DNA from: CBDFLD01 sp965249005
Lineage (GTDB): Bacteria > Acidobacteriota > UBA6911
DNA: 43,563 bases
Reading direction: 5' to 3'
Assembly (NCBI GenBank): GCA_965249005.1
Contig: CBDFLD010000005.1
Location: 1-43,563 of the forward strand
This document shows, piece after piece, positions 26,783 to 35,633 of this stretch. The notes under the pieces were generated by a model. The model was not told the DNA's origin. It was given only the letters and a program-made list of their open reading frames with translations, and ran no database searches. Position numbers and translations under genes: made by a program. Position 1 is the first letter of the stretch, and every line of letters begins with the position of its first letter.

Positions 26783-27840
26783 GCCTTGATGTTTTGCTTT
26801 CTGGCCGGGGCGATGATATCGGTTGCGGCAACCGCAGTGGGGCTTCCCTTCGGCATGGATATGCCTGAACTGAACGACGTTTATCCCAACAGCATTGGAT
26901 GGGTCGTGACCGTATTGTTGGTGGGACTGGCAGTGACTGTATTGGCGGTTCTGGGATTCGAGAAGATCGCCGTTTTCTCCAAGATTGCAGTCCCCTGGAT
27001 GTTCCTGGTCTTTGTAGCGGCAGCCCTAGCGGTTCTTCCTCAGCTCGGTATGACCTCGCTGGGCGATTTTTGGGAGGTCGCCAATGAGAAGATATGGACC
27101 GGCGTCCCGCTCGAAGGTCAAACGAAGTTCACGTTTTGGCATATCATGTTCTTCGCCTGGTTCGCCAATATGGCGATGCACCTCGGCATGGCCGATCTCA
27201 CAATTCTTCGGTATGCGCGAAAGTGGCAATATGGTTTTTTTAGCGGGATCGGGATGTACTTGGGGCACTTTGTGGCCTGGATCGCCTCAGGCATTCTTTG
27301 TGCGGCCGCGCTCGGCGAAGTTGCTCCCGGACCGATCGCTTTTTTGGGGGCCGGCGTCGCAGGGGCCGTCTGTGTGGTCATTGCCGGATGGACGACCGCA
27401 AATCCAACCATCTACCGCGCAGGACTTGCCTTGCAGACCATCACACCGAACTGGAAGCGCTGGAAGGTTACGCTGGCCATCGGGGCGGTTACGACGGTTG
27501 CCGCCTTGTTTCCCGCGTTGATGATGAGATTGCTAGACTTTGTGGCGCTCTATGGCTTGACCTTGATGCCGATGGGTGCGGTCATCTCAGCCGACTTTTG
27601 GCTCTTTCCGATACTCGGGCTCAAGCAGAACTATGCTGAGCTGAAGGACATTCTCTTTAGCTGGCCTGCAGCAGCCGCCTGGGGAGGAACACTGGCCATC
27701 TCCTGGCTGCTCAACTCACAGTGGGGCATGGAAATCTTCTTCCTCGGCCTGCCCGGATGGTTTGTCGCGACCGCCCTTTATGTGGCAATCGGCTATACGC
27801 AACAGAAACTCGAATCTACAAACCCTACGTAAGAGACGAC

Positions 27841-28011
27841 ATGAAAACCATTTTGAAGTCATTGTCGCTAGCTGCGCTTGCCCTGACCGTCATTCCAGCA
27901 TTCCTTGTTTCTCAGAGTGTTCTCTCTTGGAGCGCGCATGCCGGTTTGATGCTGGCGGGCACTGTATTATGGTTTGCCACAGCGCCTTTTTGGATGAAGC
28001 TGAAGGAATGA
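27841..28011 (+). CDS. Small membrane protein next to the permease
   Basis: A 56-residue peptide from ATG 27841, eight bases after the permease stop. It has two hydrophobic segments (SLSLAALALTVIPAFLV and AHAGLMLAGTVLWFATAPFW) and ends in MKLKE. Tiny two-helix proteins of this kind often follow sodium-coupled permeases and may aid their assembly, but no specific role is known. Expression presumably depends on the permease promoter and so may be reduced by the insertion upstream. Confidence 0.6.
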   Translation: MKTILKSLSLAALALTVIPAFLVSQSVLSWSAHAGLMLAGTVLWFATAPFWMKLKE

Positions 28012-28176
28012 TTATTACGAAATGATCCGCACCAGATAGATAATATCCCTACTGACTCAGTCGAATACGAAGATGTTCCGCAACGATTGCGACAAGAGCT
28101 CCAAAGTTGGCTGCCCAGCTATTTGGGCCGAGGTTGCTCATTCCTAGATACGTCATTTCAGTCCACCTGCCGGTAA
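28012..28176 (+). pseudogene. Sulfatase C-terminal remnant
   Basis: Right after the small membrane gene, the plus strand reads LRNDPHQIDNIPTDSVEYED, then VPQRLRQELQSWLPS, to a stop at 28174-28176. The DP(H/Y)Q-x-x-N-(L/I) pattern followed by a helix ending in WL is typical of the end of type I sulfatases, where the aspartate-rich turn precedes the last helix. The rest of such a gene is absent. It overlaps the 3' end of the minus-strand sulfatase by 19 bp. Confidence 0.45.
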
Positions 28177-29594
28177 ATCCAGTTTCGCGATTCGTCAATC
28201 TGCCAGGGCACTTCCTTTTCCGGCAACCACGACTTGTGTTCGGCAATCACCTTTTCATACTGCGGATCTTGCGCCAGATTCTTCCATTCCCAGGGGTCCT
28301 GATCATGGTCGTACAACTCTTCGCTCCCATCGCTGTAGTGAATGTAGCGCCAGCGCTCGGAACGTACTGCATGATTGCCCCGACCCATGGTCATGAGCGC
28401 CGGCCGATCCCATTCTGACTGAGGGTTTTCCAGCAACGGGAGCAAACTGGCTCCATCAACGGGGTTCGTCTTGGGCAGCCCAGCCAAATCAACCAAGGTC
28501 GGATAGATGTCCAACAGGGTCACCGGTTTGCTGCAGACGCTGCCCGGTTTGGTGACTCCCGGAGCCACAATGATGAAGGGCACGTGATTGGCCTTCTCCC
28601 ATAACGTGAACTTCACACAGCTTTCCTTATCACCCAGGTGATAGCCGTGGTCTGAAAACAACACGATAATGGTGGTTTCCGCCCGTCCGGTTGCCTCCAG
28701 CTTATCGAGCAGGCGTCCCACCATCTGGTCAGCAAAATCCGCAGCTGCGTAGTAGCTTTGCACCATCTTCTTGAGGCTTCCCGGGCTGTCTTCTGGCTGG
28801 ACGGTCACGTTCGCGTAAATGATGTGCTCTTTATGGGCCATGTTTCGGGCGATGGCTGAAACATCCTCCAGATCGCACGGCTTCATGGGCGGCAGCTGGG
28901 TTCCTTCAAATGGGTACTTATCGAAGGTTGCTTGGTCCGCGTAAAACGGAAGGTGAGGCCGAAAGATCCCGGCGGCGAGAAAGAGCGGCTTCTCAGACTC
29001 TACTTCCATCGCCTCCTCGACCCATTCGATGGTATCGAGGTCGATGATCTTGTTATTGTGGACGCCCCAGTCAAACAGGGTCCTGGCCAGGAGCCCCTCT
29101 GTATAACCATTGTGGTTTCTTCCAGCTTTGCGGGTGGGCAGCATGTCGAAGAAATCCTGAAAGGATGGGAGCTCCGACCGATCTTTCCCGGCCGGCCCAT
29201 GGTGGAAGATCTTTCCGGCACCCTTGGTTTCGTAGCCTTCTTGGGCGAAGTATTGCGGTAACGTGACTGCCTCCGGGACCAGCTCTCTCCAGCTGTCCCG
29301 ATTTCCATACACGCCTGTATTGGAGGGATGAAGACCAGTCAGGATTGCCGTACGGGAGGGATTACAGGCCGGCGACACACAGTAGGCCCTGCGAAAGAAG
29401 GTACCCATTCCTGCTAGCCGCTCGATGTTGGGTGTCCTGATGGGGTTCTGCGGGTCAAACAGAGTGGTCCAGTCATTCATGTCATCGATGGCGATGAACA
29501 GAATATCCGGTCGTTTGGGGGGAGCGGGGGCACAAGAAACCGCAGCCATGACCGCCCCCAGCCATACCAGCCGTAGCCTCCCCGCTTTATGCAT
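28158..29594 (-). CDS. Type I sulfatase, lipoprotein (iduronate/choline-sulfatase-like)
   Basis: A 478-residue sulfatase. From ATG 29594 the protein has a lipobox (AAVSC, Cys21), so it is probably an outer-membrane or periplasmic lipoprotein. Metal ligands are in ILFIAIDDMNDW (Asp37, Asp38). The active site SPACNPSRTAILTG contains Cys77 in C-x-P-S-R, which must be converted to formylglycine. VLFSDHGYHLGDK supplies the later metal ligands, and the tail WKNLAQDPQY... is typical. It cleaves sulfate esters, likely from a sulfated glycan; it resembles the iduronate-2-sulfatase branch. It lies 102 bp downstream of the thioredoxin-like gene on the same strand, probably in one operon. No formylglycine-generating enzyme is in the window. 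Confidence 0.88.
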   Translation of the reverse strand: MHKAGRLRLVWLGAVMAAVSCAPAPPKRPDILFIAIDDMNDWTTLFDPQNPIRTPNIERLAGMGTFFRRAYCVSPACNPSRTAILTGLHPSNTGVYGNRDSWRELVPEAVTLPQYFAQEGYETKGAGKIFHHGPAGKDRSELPSFQDFFDMLPTRKAGRNHNGYTEGLLARTLFDWGVHNNKIIDLDTIEWVEEAMEVESEKPLFLAAGIFRPHLPFYADQATFDKYPFEGTQLPPMKPCDLEDVSAIARNMAHKEHIIYANVTVQPEDSPGSLKKMVQSYYAAADFADQMVGRLLDKLEATGRAETTIIVLFSDHGYHLGDKESCVKFTLWEKANHVPFIIVAPGVTKPGSVCSKPVTLLDIYPTLVDLAGLPKTNPVDGASLLPLLENPQSEWDRPALMTMGRGNHAVRSERWRYIHYSDGSEELYDHDQDPWEWKNLAQDPQYEKVIAEHKSWLPEKEVPWQIDESRNWIYRQVD

Positions 29595-29696
29595 ATTTAC
29601 TCTGTTCGTGAACGGCCTGTCCGATAGACCTTTGTGACCAACCGGGACGGGAGCGGGAGCGCAGCAGCACCCGCTCCGCAAAGAAGCAGCCGTGGC

Positions 29697-31052
29697 TCAG
29701 CGTTCGGTACGTCCATCGAAAGTTTCGCTGAGGGCGGCGGGTCTGGCAGCAAGTCCGTACACCACCCCACAGGTCAGATCGATTGGTCGACCCGCCATCA
29801 AACGGGCGAAGTCATTCAAGCCCGCGAAGCGATGATTTGCGATGTTCCATTCGAGCCTCTCATCGCCGCGTGCTCTCATCAGAAGCCGCGCGATGCGATC
29901 TCCTTCCAGCTCGATGAATCCTTCCCAATCGAGCTTTACTTGATGTTGCCAGCGTCGCCCGTCGCTGCGGCTGTTGTTTGCGTGCTGCCCGGCCACCTCC
30001 GAGCAACCCTGGATGCGCAGCAGCTTCCCGTTTTCTCCCGGGACCGATCGTGCCGAAAGCTCGATTTCCTCTTGATTTGTCTCCCCACCGACCCGCCAAC
30101 TTCCGAGCGGGTTCACGTCGAGCATCCCTAGATAAGCATTGCTCACTAGCAGACGCGACATTTCCCTCGGCAGCGTGAACCGACGGCCTTCGGCTTGAAC
30201 CGCTAGTTTCGTTACTTGCTTCTGCATCGCCAGTGGCACTTCGAAGCGGTCCTCGGCGTAGAACTCCTGCCTGGCCACATCGCCCATTGGCTCGCCGGCC
30301 GAATCCAAGGCACGGCCGATCACCTGACCCACGAGTGTGCCGGGTTCCAAGGGTGGCTTTGCTGGACAGAACTGGCCCGACACATGTTGCTCAGCGATGG
30401 CCACACGCCCCGGGTCCGGAGCATCCGGTAGCCTCTGGGTCGGGAATCGCATGTAGCGTTCCGCTGTCACAGGCCTTGTATCGTCGGGGAATTCGGCGTA
30501 TCGCTTGAGGGAATGGTCCAAGAAGTCGAGGATACTGTCTTCCTCTTTGAAGGTCAGCACCCAACCAAGCGGCTTCCCCGCGGAGTTCGCAACGCAGATA
30601 CCTTGTGGAGCCGGGCGAGATTTGGCGATTTGCCGATAGAGACGGCCCTCTTCACCACTGGGCGGGTTGTTGATCAATCCCGCTTTCAGTGCGACGGGCA
30701 CGAAGTCGGCGTTGATTCGTCGGATTGCTTCGGTCTTTGAAAAAACCGCCTCACGGGCGGCACCGGCAAACACTCAACAACGCTTGTCGTCTACCGGCCT
30801 GTCGATAAAAATCCACAGCATCAACGGCTTGTCTTCCTCGCGTGATACCGTCAGCCCATCCAGCAGACAAGTCTTCCATTGAATCTCGCGCCACGCGACT
30901 TTTTCGACCCTCAGGGCATCGATCTCGGAGGCTAGTTCCTCCGGCGTCGACGGAGCCTCGCGGCCTCCCGAGGATGGGATCAAGAGGGACAGAAGCACAA
31001 CGCTCGACAAGAAGCCTATCCGTTTTGGTCCAGTCATCCGTCTATCCTTCAT
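29697..31052 (-). CDS. Thioredoxin-like protein, candidate selenoprotein (Cys-Sec)
   Basis: One frame of 451 residues, broken only by TGA at 30774-30776 (residue 93). I chose ATG 31052, which has gggag upstream; ATG 31037 is an alternative. Both give a signal peptide (GFLSSVVLLSLLIPSSG). Before the TGA the sequence reads KPLMLWIFIDRPVDDKRC, a thioredoxin-like strand leading to Cys92. After it come VFAGAAREAVFSKTEAIRRI and NADFVPVAL, the continuation of the same fold, then about 300 residues of unrecognised domain. The TGA falls where I recall related thioredoxin-family proteins carrying a redox Cys. Other genes here end in TGA, so the code is not reassigned. A SECIS-like hairpin follows. The alternative is a nonsense-mutated gene, but no other lesion is present in 1.3 kb. 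Confidence 0.65.
30740..30761 (-). promoter_or_regulatory. SECIS-like hairpin with U tract after the in-frame TGA
   Basis: In mRNA sense, ccgcc (30760-30756) and ggcgg (30750-30746) pair around the loop CGUGA, extended by a G-U pair. The loop starts 18 nt after the TGA and has G at its second position. Known bacterial SECIS elements have the apical loop about 16-37 nt from the UGA with a G in the first two loop bases, so the geometry fits. Six U residues follow directly, so the same structure also looks like an intrinsic terminator within the gene. Confidence 0.5.
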
Positions 31053-31305
31053 GGTTTCCAACTCCCGCCAATGTCCTCGGTTGTGGCAAACCAAGATCTC
31101 AAACCGTCTTGCCATCATGTCTTCATGCGCCGCCTCGGGTGATCCCCCATGGGGTTGACTTTACCAGGGAACGTAAGAGAATGCTAAGTGCTTGTCGCTT
31201 CGACCAGTGTGGATTCCAGATGCTGATTTCGTCCCCGCCGACCACATGCCGAAGATTTCGGACGGTAATCTCCAACGCTTGGTCGGGGTTCCTTGAAAAT
31301 TCGCT

Positions 31306-32556
31306 ATGGCCTCTTGCTTTCGAATATCCTCGATCATTGCCTGCGTTCTCCTTCTGACACAGCTGGGGTGTTCCCGACGGCCGCCGGTGTTCGAGCTGAG
31401 GGACAACGATCGAGTTTTGTTGCTTGGAAATGCGTTTTTCGAACGAGACCGCGATACGGGCTGGATCGAGACCATGCTCACTGCCTGGTTTCCTGACAGG
31501 GACGTCCGTTTCTGGAACCTGGGCTGGAGTGGGGACACGGTGTACGGCCACTCGCGCGCCGGAGGCAGAAGAGGCGCCACGTTTGGTGATCCCGAGGAAG
31601 GGTTTGAATACTTGGTCCAGCATGTCCATAGCCTGGAGCCGACTTTGATTCTGATCGCCTATGGGCTGAACGAGTCGTTTCAGGGGGCAGGGGGCCTGGA
31701 GAAGTTTTCCGACGCGTTTCACCGATTGATTGACCAATTGGAGAGCACGAAGGCTCGGATAGCACTGGTTTCTCCGTTCAAAATGGGTTGCTTCCAATCT
31801 GCAACGCCATTCATCGATGAAAGGAACCGGCAGATTGAGCTTTACTGCCAGGTTATGGAGTCGATTGCGGACGATCGCGGTTGCTATTTCGTCGATCTGC
31901 GCGATCTTCTACTTGACTGCAAAGACCTGGCACCGGAATCCCAGCTGACAGAAAACGGTATCCATCTGACCGAGGGCGGTTATCGGCTCGCCTCGAGAGT
32001 CCTACTTCGACAACTCGGAGTGTCCCACGACGTCTGGAAGGCGGAGATAAGCGCCCAAACACTGACCTCGGAAAGCGACGTTCTGACCGAGTTGAGGCGC
32101 AGCGGCAATGGAATGACATTTCAGCTCCTCGACTCCTTTCTTCCTGGGCCACTCTGCCCGTCTTGGGAACGAAAAACTGCGGAGCCGGACTCCCGAGAGC
32201 TTCGAGTCAGCGGTCTCCCCGCGGGACAGTATCTACTCAGAATCGACGGACAGGAGGTGGCAACGGCCACCTCGGACCAATGGGCGGCTGGAATCTCCAT
32301 TACCGCAGGGCCTGAGCTGGAACAGACCTTCCGACTCCGTCAAACCATCGTCAAGAAGAACGCACTTTTTTTCCGGAGCTGGCGTCCACGCAACGACGCG
32401 TACATATCCGGAGAACGCAAGTACGAGCAGGTGCCCGTGCACTCGGAGATTCCCCTCTACGAACCGCTCATTGCGGAGCAAGAGAAAACCATAGCCCGGT
32501 TACGAGTTCCAGGACCTCATCGCTATGAGATCATTGGACTGGATTCAACAGAATAG
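31306..32556 (+). CDS. SGNH-hydrolase-like lipoprotein
   Basis: A 416-residue protein with a lipoprotein signal (CVLLLTQLGC, Cys22). The first 220 residues follow the SGNH/GDSL fold: block I RVLLLGNAFFERD, block II NLGWSGDTVYG, block III IAYGLNESFQG and block V ENGIHLTEGGY. The catalytic GDS serine position is altered (GNA) and the usual D-x-x-H is N-x-x-H, so classic esterase activity is doubtful. A C-terminal beta-rich domain follows (about 240-416). Genes of this kind commonly precede a PVC-type heme-binding dehydrogenase, exactly as here, 21 bp apart. It opens the plus-strand run and is divergent from the selenoprotein-candidate gene. Confidence 0.75.
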   Translation: MASCFRISSIIACVLLLTQLGCSRRPPVFELRDNDRVLLLGNAFFERDRDTGWIETMLTAWFPDRDVRFWNLGWSGDTVYGHSRAGGRRGATFGDPEEGFEYLVQHVHSLEPTLILIAYGLNESFQGAGGLEKFSDAFHRLIDQLESTKARIALVSPFKMGCFQSATPFIDERNRQIELYCQVMESIADDRGCYFVDLRDLLLDCKDLAPESQLTENGIHLTEGGYRLASRVLLRQLGVSHDVWKAEISAQTLTSESDVLTELRRSGNGMTFQLLDSFLPGPLCPSWERKTAEPDSRELRVSGLPAGQYLLRIDGQEVATATSDQWAAGISITAGPELEQTFRLRQTIVKKNALFFRSWRPRNDAYISGERKYEQVPVHSEIPLYEPLIAEQEKTIARLRVPGPHRYEIIGLDSTE

Positions 32557-32577
32557 TATTCTGCGAGAACCCCTCTC

Positions 32578-35550
32578 ATGAATGTCGGCCATAGAGCACT
32601 TGCAGGATTGGCTTCCTTACTACTTCCACACTTGATTTTGGCTCAGAACGAGCTCCAGATCGTTCCGCCGGCAGACCCTAGGGTTGAATTGAGTCAATTC
32701 AGGGTAGCCGAAGGATTTCGAGTCAACCTCTTTGCATCAGACCCACGACTCTCCAATCCCATACAAATCCACTTTGATCCTCAGGGTCGTCTCTGGGTAG
32801 CCAGCAGCCCGATTTACCCTCAGATCGCGCCCGGTCAGGAGCCGTCCGACAAAATCCTGGTCCTGGAAGACACCGATGGCGATGGCAGCGCCGACCGATC
32901 CACAGTCTTTGCGGACGGTCTGTACATTCCTTCGGGAGTGGCTCCAGGAGATGATGGTGTCTATGTTGGTCACGGCAGTGATCTGATCCATTTGAAAGAC
33001 ACGGACGGCGATGGAAGGGCGGACTCGAAGCAAGTCGTGCTGTCGGGATTCGGGACGGAGGATACCCACCATCAGCTTCACGGACTGACCTGGGGGCCCG
33101 ATGGTGCTCTCTACATGCTCCAGGGATACTTCAGTGCTTCACACGTGGAAACTCCCTACGGCGTCCTGCGGCTGAACGGCGGAGGCGCATGGCGCTTCAG
33201 GCCTTCCACTCATCAGCTAGAGATCTACAGCCGCGGCTTGGTGAACCCGTGGGGCATCGGGTTCGATCGCTGGGGACAGAGCTTCCAGACAGACGGCGCC
33301 GGTGGTGAAGGAATCAATTTTTCTTTTCCGGGCGCTGCCTTCCGGGCCTCACCGGGGCAGAATCGAATCCTTTCCGGACTCAATCCCGGAACTGCAAAGT
33401 TGTGTGGCATTGAGATCCTGAGCGGCCGCCACCTTCCCGATGAGTTTCAGGGCAACATTCTGAGCAACGACTTCCGGGCGAATAAGGTTTATCGCTACCA
33501 GATTGTCGAAGACGGGAGCGGGTATGCCGCTCGTAAACAGCCTAACTTCCTGGAATCGAGCCACGTGTCCTTTCGACCCGTGGACATTACCATGGGGCCG
33601 GACGGCGCGATCTACATCGCAGATTGGTACAGTCCCATTATTCAGCACGGGGAAGTTAACTTTCGCGATCCACGCCGTGACCACGCGCACGGGCGCATCT
33701 GGCGCATCAGCCATCGGGGAAGGCGCCTGGTTGAGCGCCCCCGGTTTTTCGACGCCCCCACCGAGAAACTTCTCGATTCACTGAAGGCTCCGGAAGATCA
33801 TACGCGGCGACAGGCCCGCCGAGTTCTTGCCCAGCGCGGGGCTAAATCAGTAGAGCGAGCTCTCGACCTTTGGCTCGGGTCCCTGAGTAGCTCGGAAAAA
33901 GACCAGCATCACCTTCTCGAAGGTCTGTGGCTGTCTCAGTCGCTCGGCGTCGTGAACCAGGAGTTGCTCTATCGCCTGCTCGGCAGCATGGATCATCGAG
34001 TCCGGGCCGCCGCTGTCCGGGTCGCCTTCGATTGGCGGACAGAGCTGCCGTCGTTCGAAGATTTGATGAGCAGCGCGATTGATGACGAGCATCCGCGTGT
34101 ACGGCTCGAGGCCGTTCGAGCCTTCTCGAGGAGCACTTCTCCAACCTCCGTCCGGTCGGCTCTACGGGTCCTAGACCGGCCCATGGATCAGTTCCTCCAT
34201 CACGCGCTGGCCCGTACGGTGCTCGACCTGGAACCTGTTTGGTTTGCGGCTTTCGAAACCGGTAAGCTCGACTTTGACAAGAACGACTCTCATCTCGTCT
34301 ACGCACTCGATGCCCTGGAGTCACCCGATGCCGTTGCGCACCTTGTTCAGTTGATCGAGAGTGGGAAGCTCCCCTTGGAATCCCGAATGATGGCGTCAAA
34401 AGCCGTTGCCTCCCAAGGGGGGCCGTCCGAGACGGCGAGACTCCTGGATCATGTCCTCATGTCGGACTTTTCCGACAGTGATGGGGTTGAAATTCTTGCG
34501 ACTCTGTTGGAATCCACTCGGAGGCGCAAGGTTCGACCCGATGGCAGGCTAGACGGAATCCAGAAACTCATCGATTCCGAAAGTTCGGGTCTCCGTGATA
34601 TTGCCATTCGTGCGGCGGGTGTTTGGAAAATCGAGTCCATGAGAGAGCCGTTGAAGAACCTTGCTTTCGATCAGAATCAGAGTCTCAGCACAAGAACCGG
34701 CGCGATTGAGAGCCTGGGTGATCTGGGACAGAGCGCGGTCTTGGAGGAGCTGGCATCCCGTGCGGACGGACGGTCGATTCGGATCCAAGCATGCATCTCC
34801 CTGATCGCACTGGCGCCCAAAAAAGCGGCGCAGCTCTCCGCAACGATCTTGAAAGGCAGTCAAGACACTTCGGAAGCGTCTGGTTTGTTTCGCGCCTTCC
34901 TTCAACATCCCGATGGACCCTCACTCTTGGCAGGAGCCCTCGAGAATCTTCAGATCAGCCCAAAAACTGCTAGAACTGGAATCTACTGGATTGGCTCGTC
35001 AGGTCGCAAAGAACCTGTCTTATCGGATGTCTTGATCGCAGCCGCTGAGCTACCGTCCGAAGCGCTGCTCGTCGCGCCGCCCGAGATGCCGGAATTCATC
35101 AAGGAAGTCGAATCTCGAGGGAATGCGGAAAGAGGCGAGGCTCTCTTTAGAAGCGATGCCCTGTCCTGCTTGAAATGTCACTTGATTGCCGGTTCGGGAG
35201 GATTGGTTGGTCCGGATCTCACGAGCATCGGGACGCGCGCCCAGATCGACTACCTCGTCGAGTCTGTTTTGGATCCAAATGAGACCATCAAGGAAGGCTA
35301 TCGCACGGTAAGTGTGAGAACAAACGATGGAAAGCTTTTCTCGGGAATCGGGAGGCAGCGGTCAAAAACCGACCTCTTTTTGCGTGATTCCGCTGATCAG
35401 ATAATCTCGATCCCGCTCGACTCCATCGAGCGGACGAGTTCTGGACTATCTTTGATGCCATCGGGCCTCGCAGTTACACTGAGCAGGCAAGAGTTCGTCG
35501 ATCTGATCAAGTTCATGTATACACTTGGGCGAGAGAAGGACATTGATTGA
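32578..35550 (+). CDS. PVC-type dehydrogenase with HEAT repeats and c-type heme site
   Basis: A 990-residue exported protein with a signal peptide ending near LILAQ. Residues about 35-380 form a beta-propeller of the membrane-bound dehydrogenase type (FRVNLFASDP, QIHFDPQGRLWVASSPIYP, LEDTDGDGSAD, LTWGPDGALY, DITMGPDGAIYIADWYSP, RDHAHGRIWRI). Residues about 400-830 are HEAT-like helical repeats. The C-terminus is a PVC-type cytochrome c domain with the heme motif CLKCH near residue 864, then GLVGPDLTSIGTR, VESVLDPNETIKEGY and a short beta domain. Such proteins are thought to oxidise sugars or alcohols in the periplasm and pass electrons to heme; no substrate is proven. It overlaps no gene and is followed by a sulfatase whose start lies 83 bp downstream. 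Confidence 0.85.
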   Translation: MNVGHRALAGLASLLLPHLILAQNELQIVPPADPRVELSQFRVAEGFRVNLFASDPRLSNPIQIHFDPQGRLWVASSPIYPQIAPGQEPSDKILVLEDTDGDGSADRSTVFADGLYIPSGVAPGDDGVYVGHGSDLIHLKDTDGDGRADSKQVVLSGFGTEDTHHQLHGLTWGPDGALYMLQGYFSASHVETPYGVLRLNGGGAWRFRPSTHQLEIYSRGLVNPWGIGFDRWGQSFQTDGAGGEGINFSFPGAAFRASPGQNRILSGLNPGTAKLCGIEILSGRHLPDEFQGNILSNDFRANKVYRYQIVEDGSGYAARKQPNFLESSHVSFRPVDITMGPDGAIYIADWYSPIIQHGEVNFRDPRRDHAHGRIWRISHRGRRLVERPRFFDAPTEKLLDSLKAPEDHTRRQARRVLAQRGAKSVERALDLWLGSLSSSEKDQHHLLEGLWLSQSLGVVNQELLYRLLGSMDHRVRAAAVRVAFDWRTELPSFEDLMSSAIDDEHPRVRLEAVRAFSRSTSPTSVRSALRVLDRPMDQFLHHALARTVLDLEPVWFAAFETGKLDFDKNDSHLVYALDALESPDAVAHLVQLIESGKLPLESRMMASKAVASQGGPSETARLLDHVLMSDFSDSDGVEILATLLESTRRRKVRPDGRLDGIQKLIDSESSGLRDIAIRAAGVWKIESMREPLKNLAFDQNQSLSTRTGAIESLGDLGQSAVLEELASRADGRSIRIQACISLIALAPKKAAQLSATILKGSQDTSEASGLFRAFLQHPDGPSLLAGALENLQISPKTARTGIYWIGSSGRKEPVLSDVLIAAAELPSEALLVAPPEMPEFIKEVESRGNAERGEALFRSDALSCLKCHLIAGSGGLVGPDLTSIGTRAQIDYLVESVLDPNETIKEGYRTVSVRTNDGKLFSGIGRQRSKTDLFLRDSADQIISIPLDSIERTSSGLSLMPSGLAVTLSRQEFVDLIKFMYTLGREKDID

Positions 35551-35633
35551 TCCGAAGGAATTGGTGGGTTCCCCACTGCCCTATCCTGAGTTCCTCTACG
35601 TCGGAAGGTAATTGTCTCGAAGGGGAGTCAAGA

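Larger units (their letters stand above)
25853..27832 (+). pseudogene. NCS1-family permease, split by an IS200-type element
   Basis: The two parts join into one transporter of about 465 residues. The first part (25853-26197) gives MPESQTSTFTDRL and YGPGNFAGIYAGEHVAGTEF, then the first membrane segments, ending at LLIIYNVVN. After a 585-bp insertion the second part (26783-27832) resumes with ALMFCFLAGAMISVAATAVG and continues through about ten more membrane segments, including FAWFANMAMHLGMADLTILR and IAGWTTANPTIYRAG. The frames match across the gap, so removing the element restores NVVNALMF. NCS1 proteins (PF02133) import cytosine, allantoin, hydantoins or thiamine precursors with Na+ or H+. 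As it stands the first part terminates at a TGA at 26216-26218. Confidence 0.85.

Noticed and set aside
30774..30776. Reassignment of TGA to a sense codon genome-wide.
   Set aside because: Several intact genes in the window end with TGA, for example at 11492 and 22200, so the standard bacterial code applies.
31123..31305. Minus-strand frame with a protein-like stretch upstream of the thioredoxin-like gene.
   Set aside because: No family recognised, and the frame continues as antisense to the SGNH gene; it is probably the shared promoter region.
35547..35633. Start of the second sulfatase that overlaps the cytochrome gene.
   Set aside because: The extra 29 residues would precede the signal peptide; ATG 35634 has a clear ribosome binding site.
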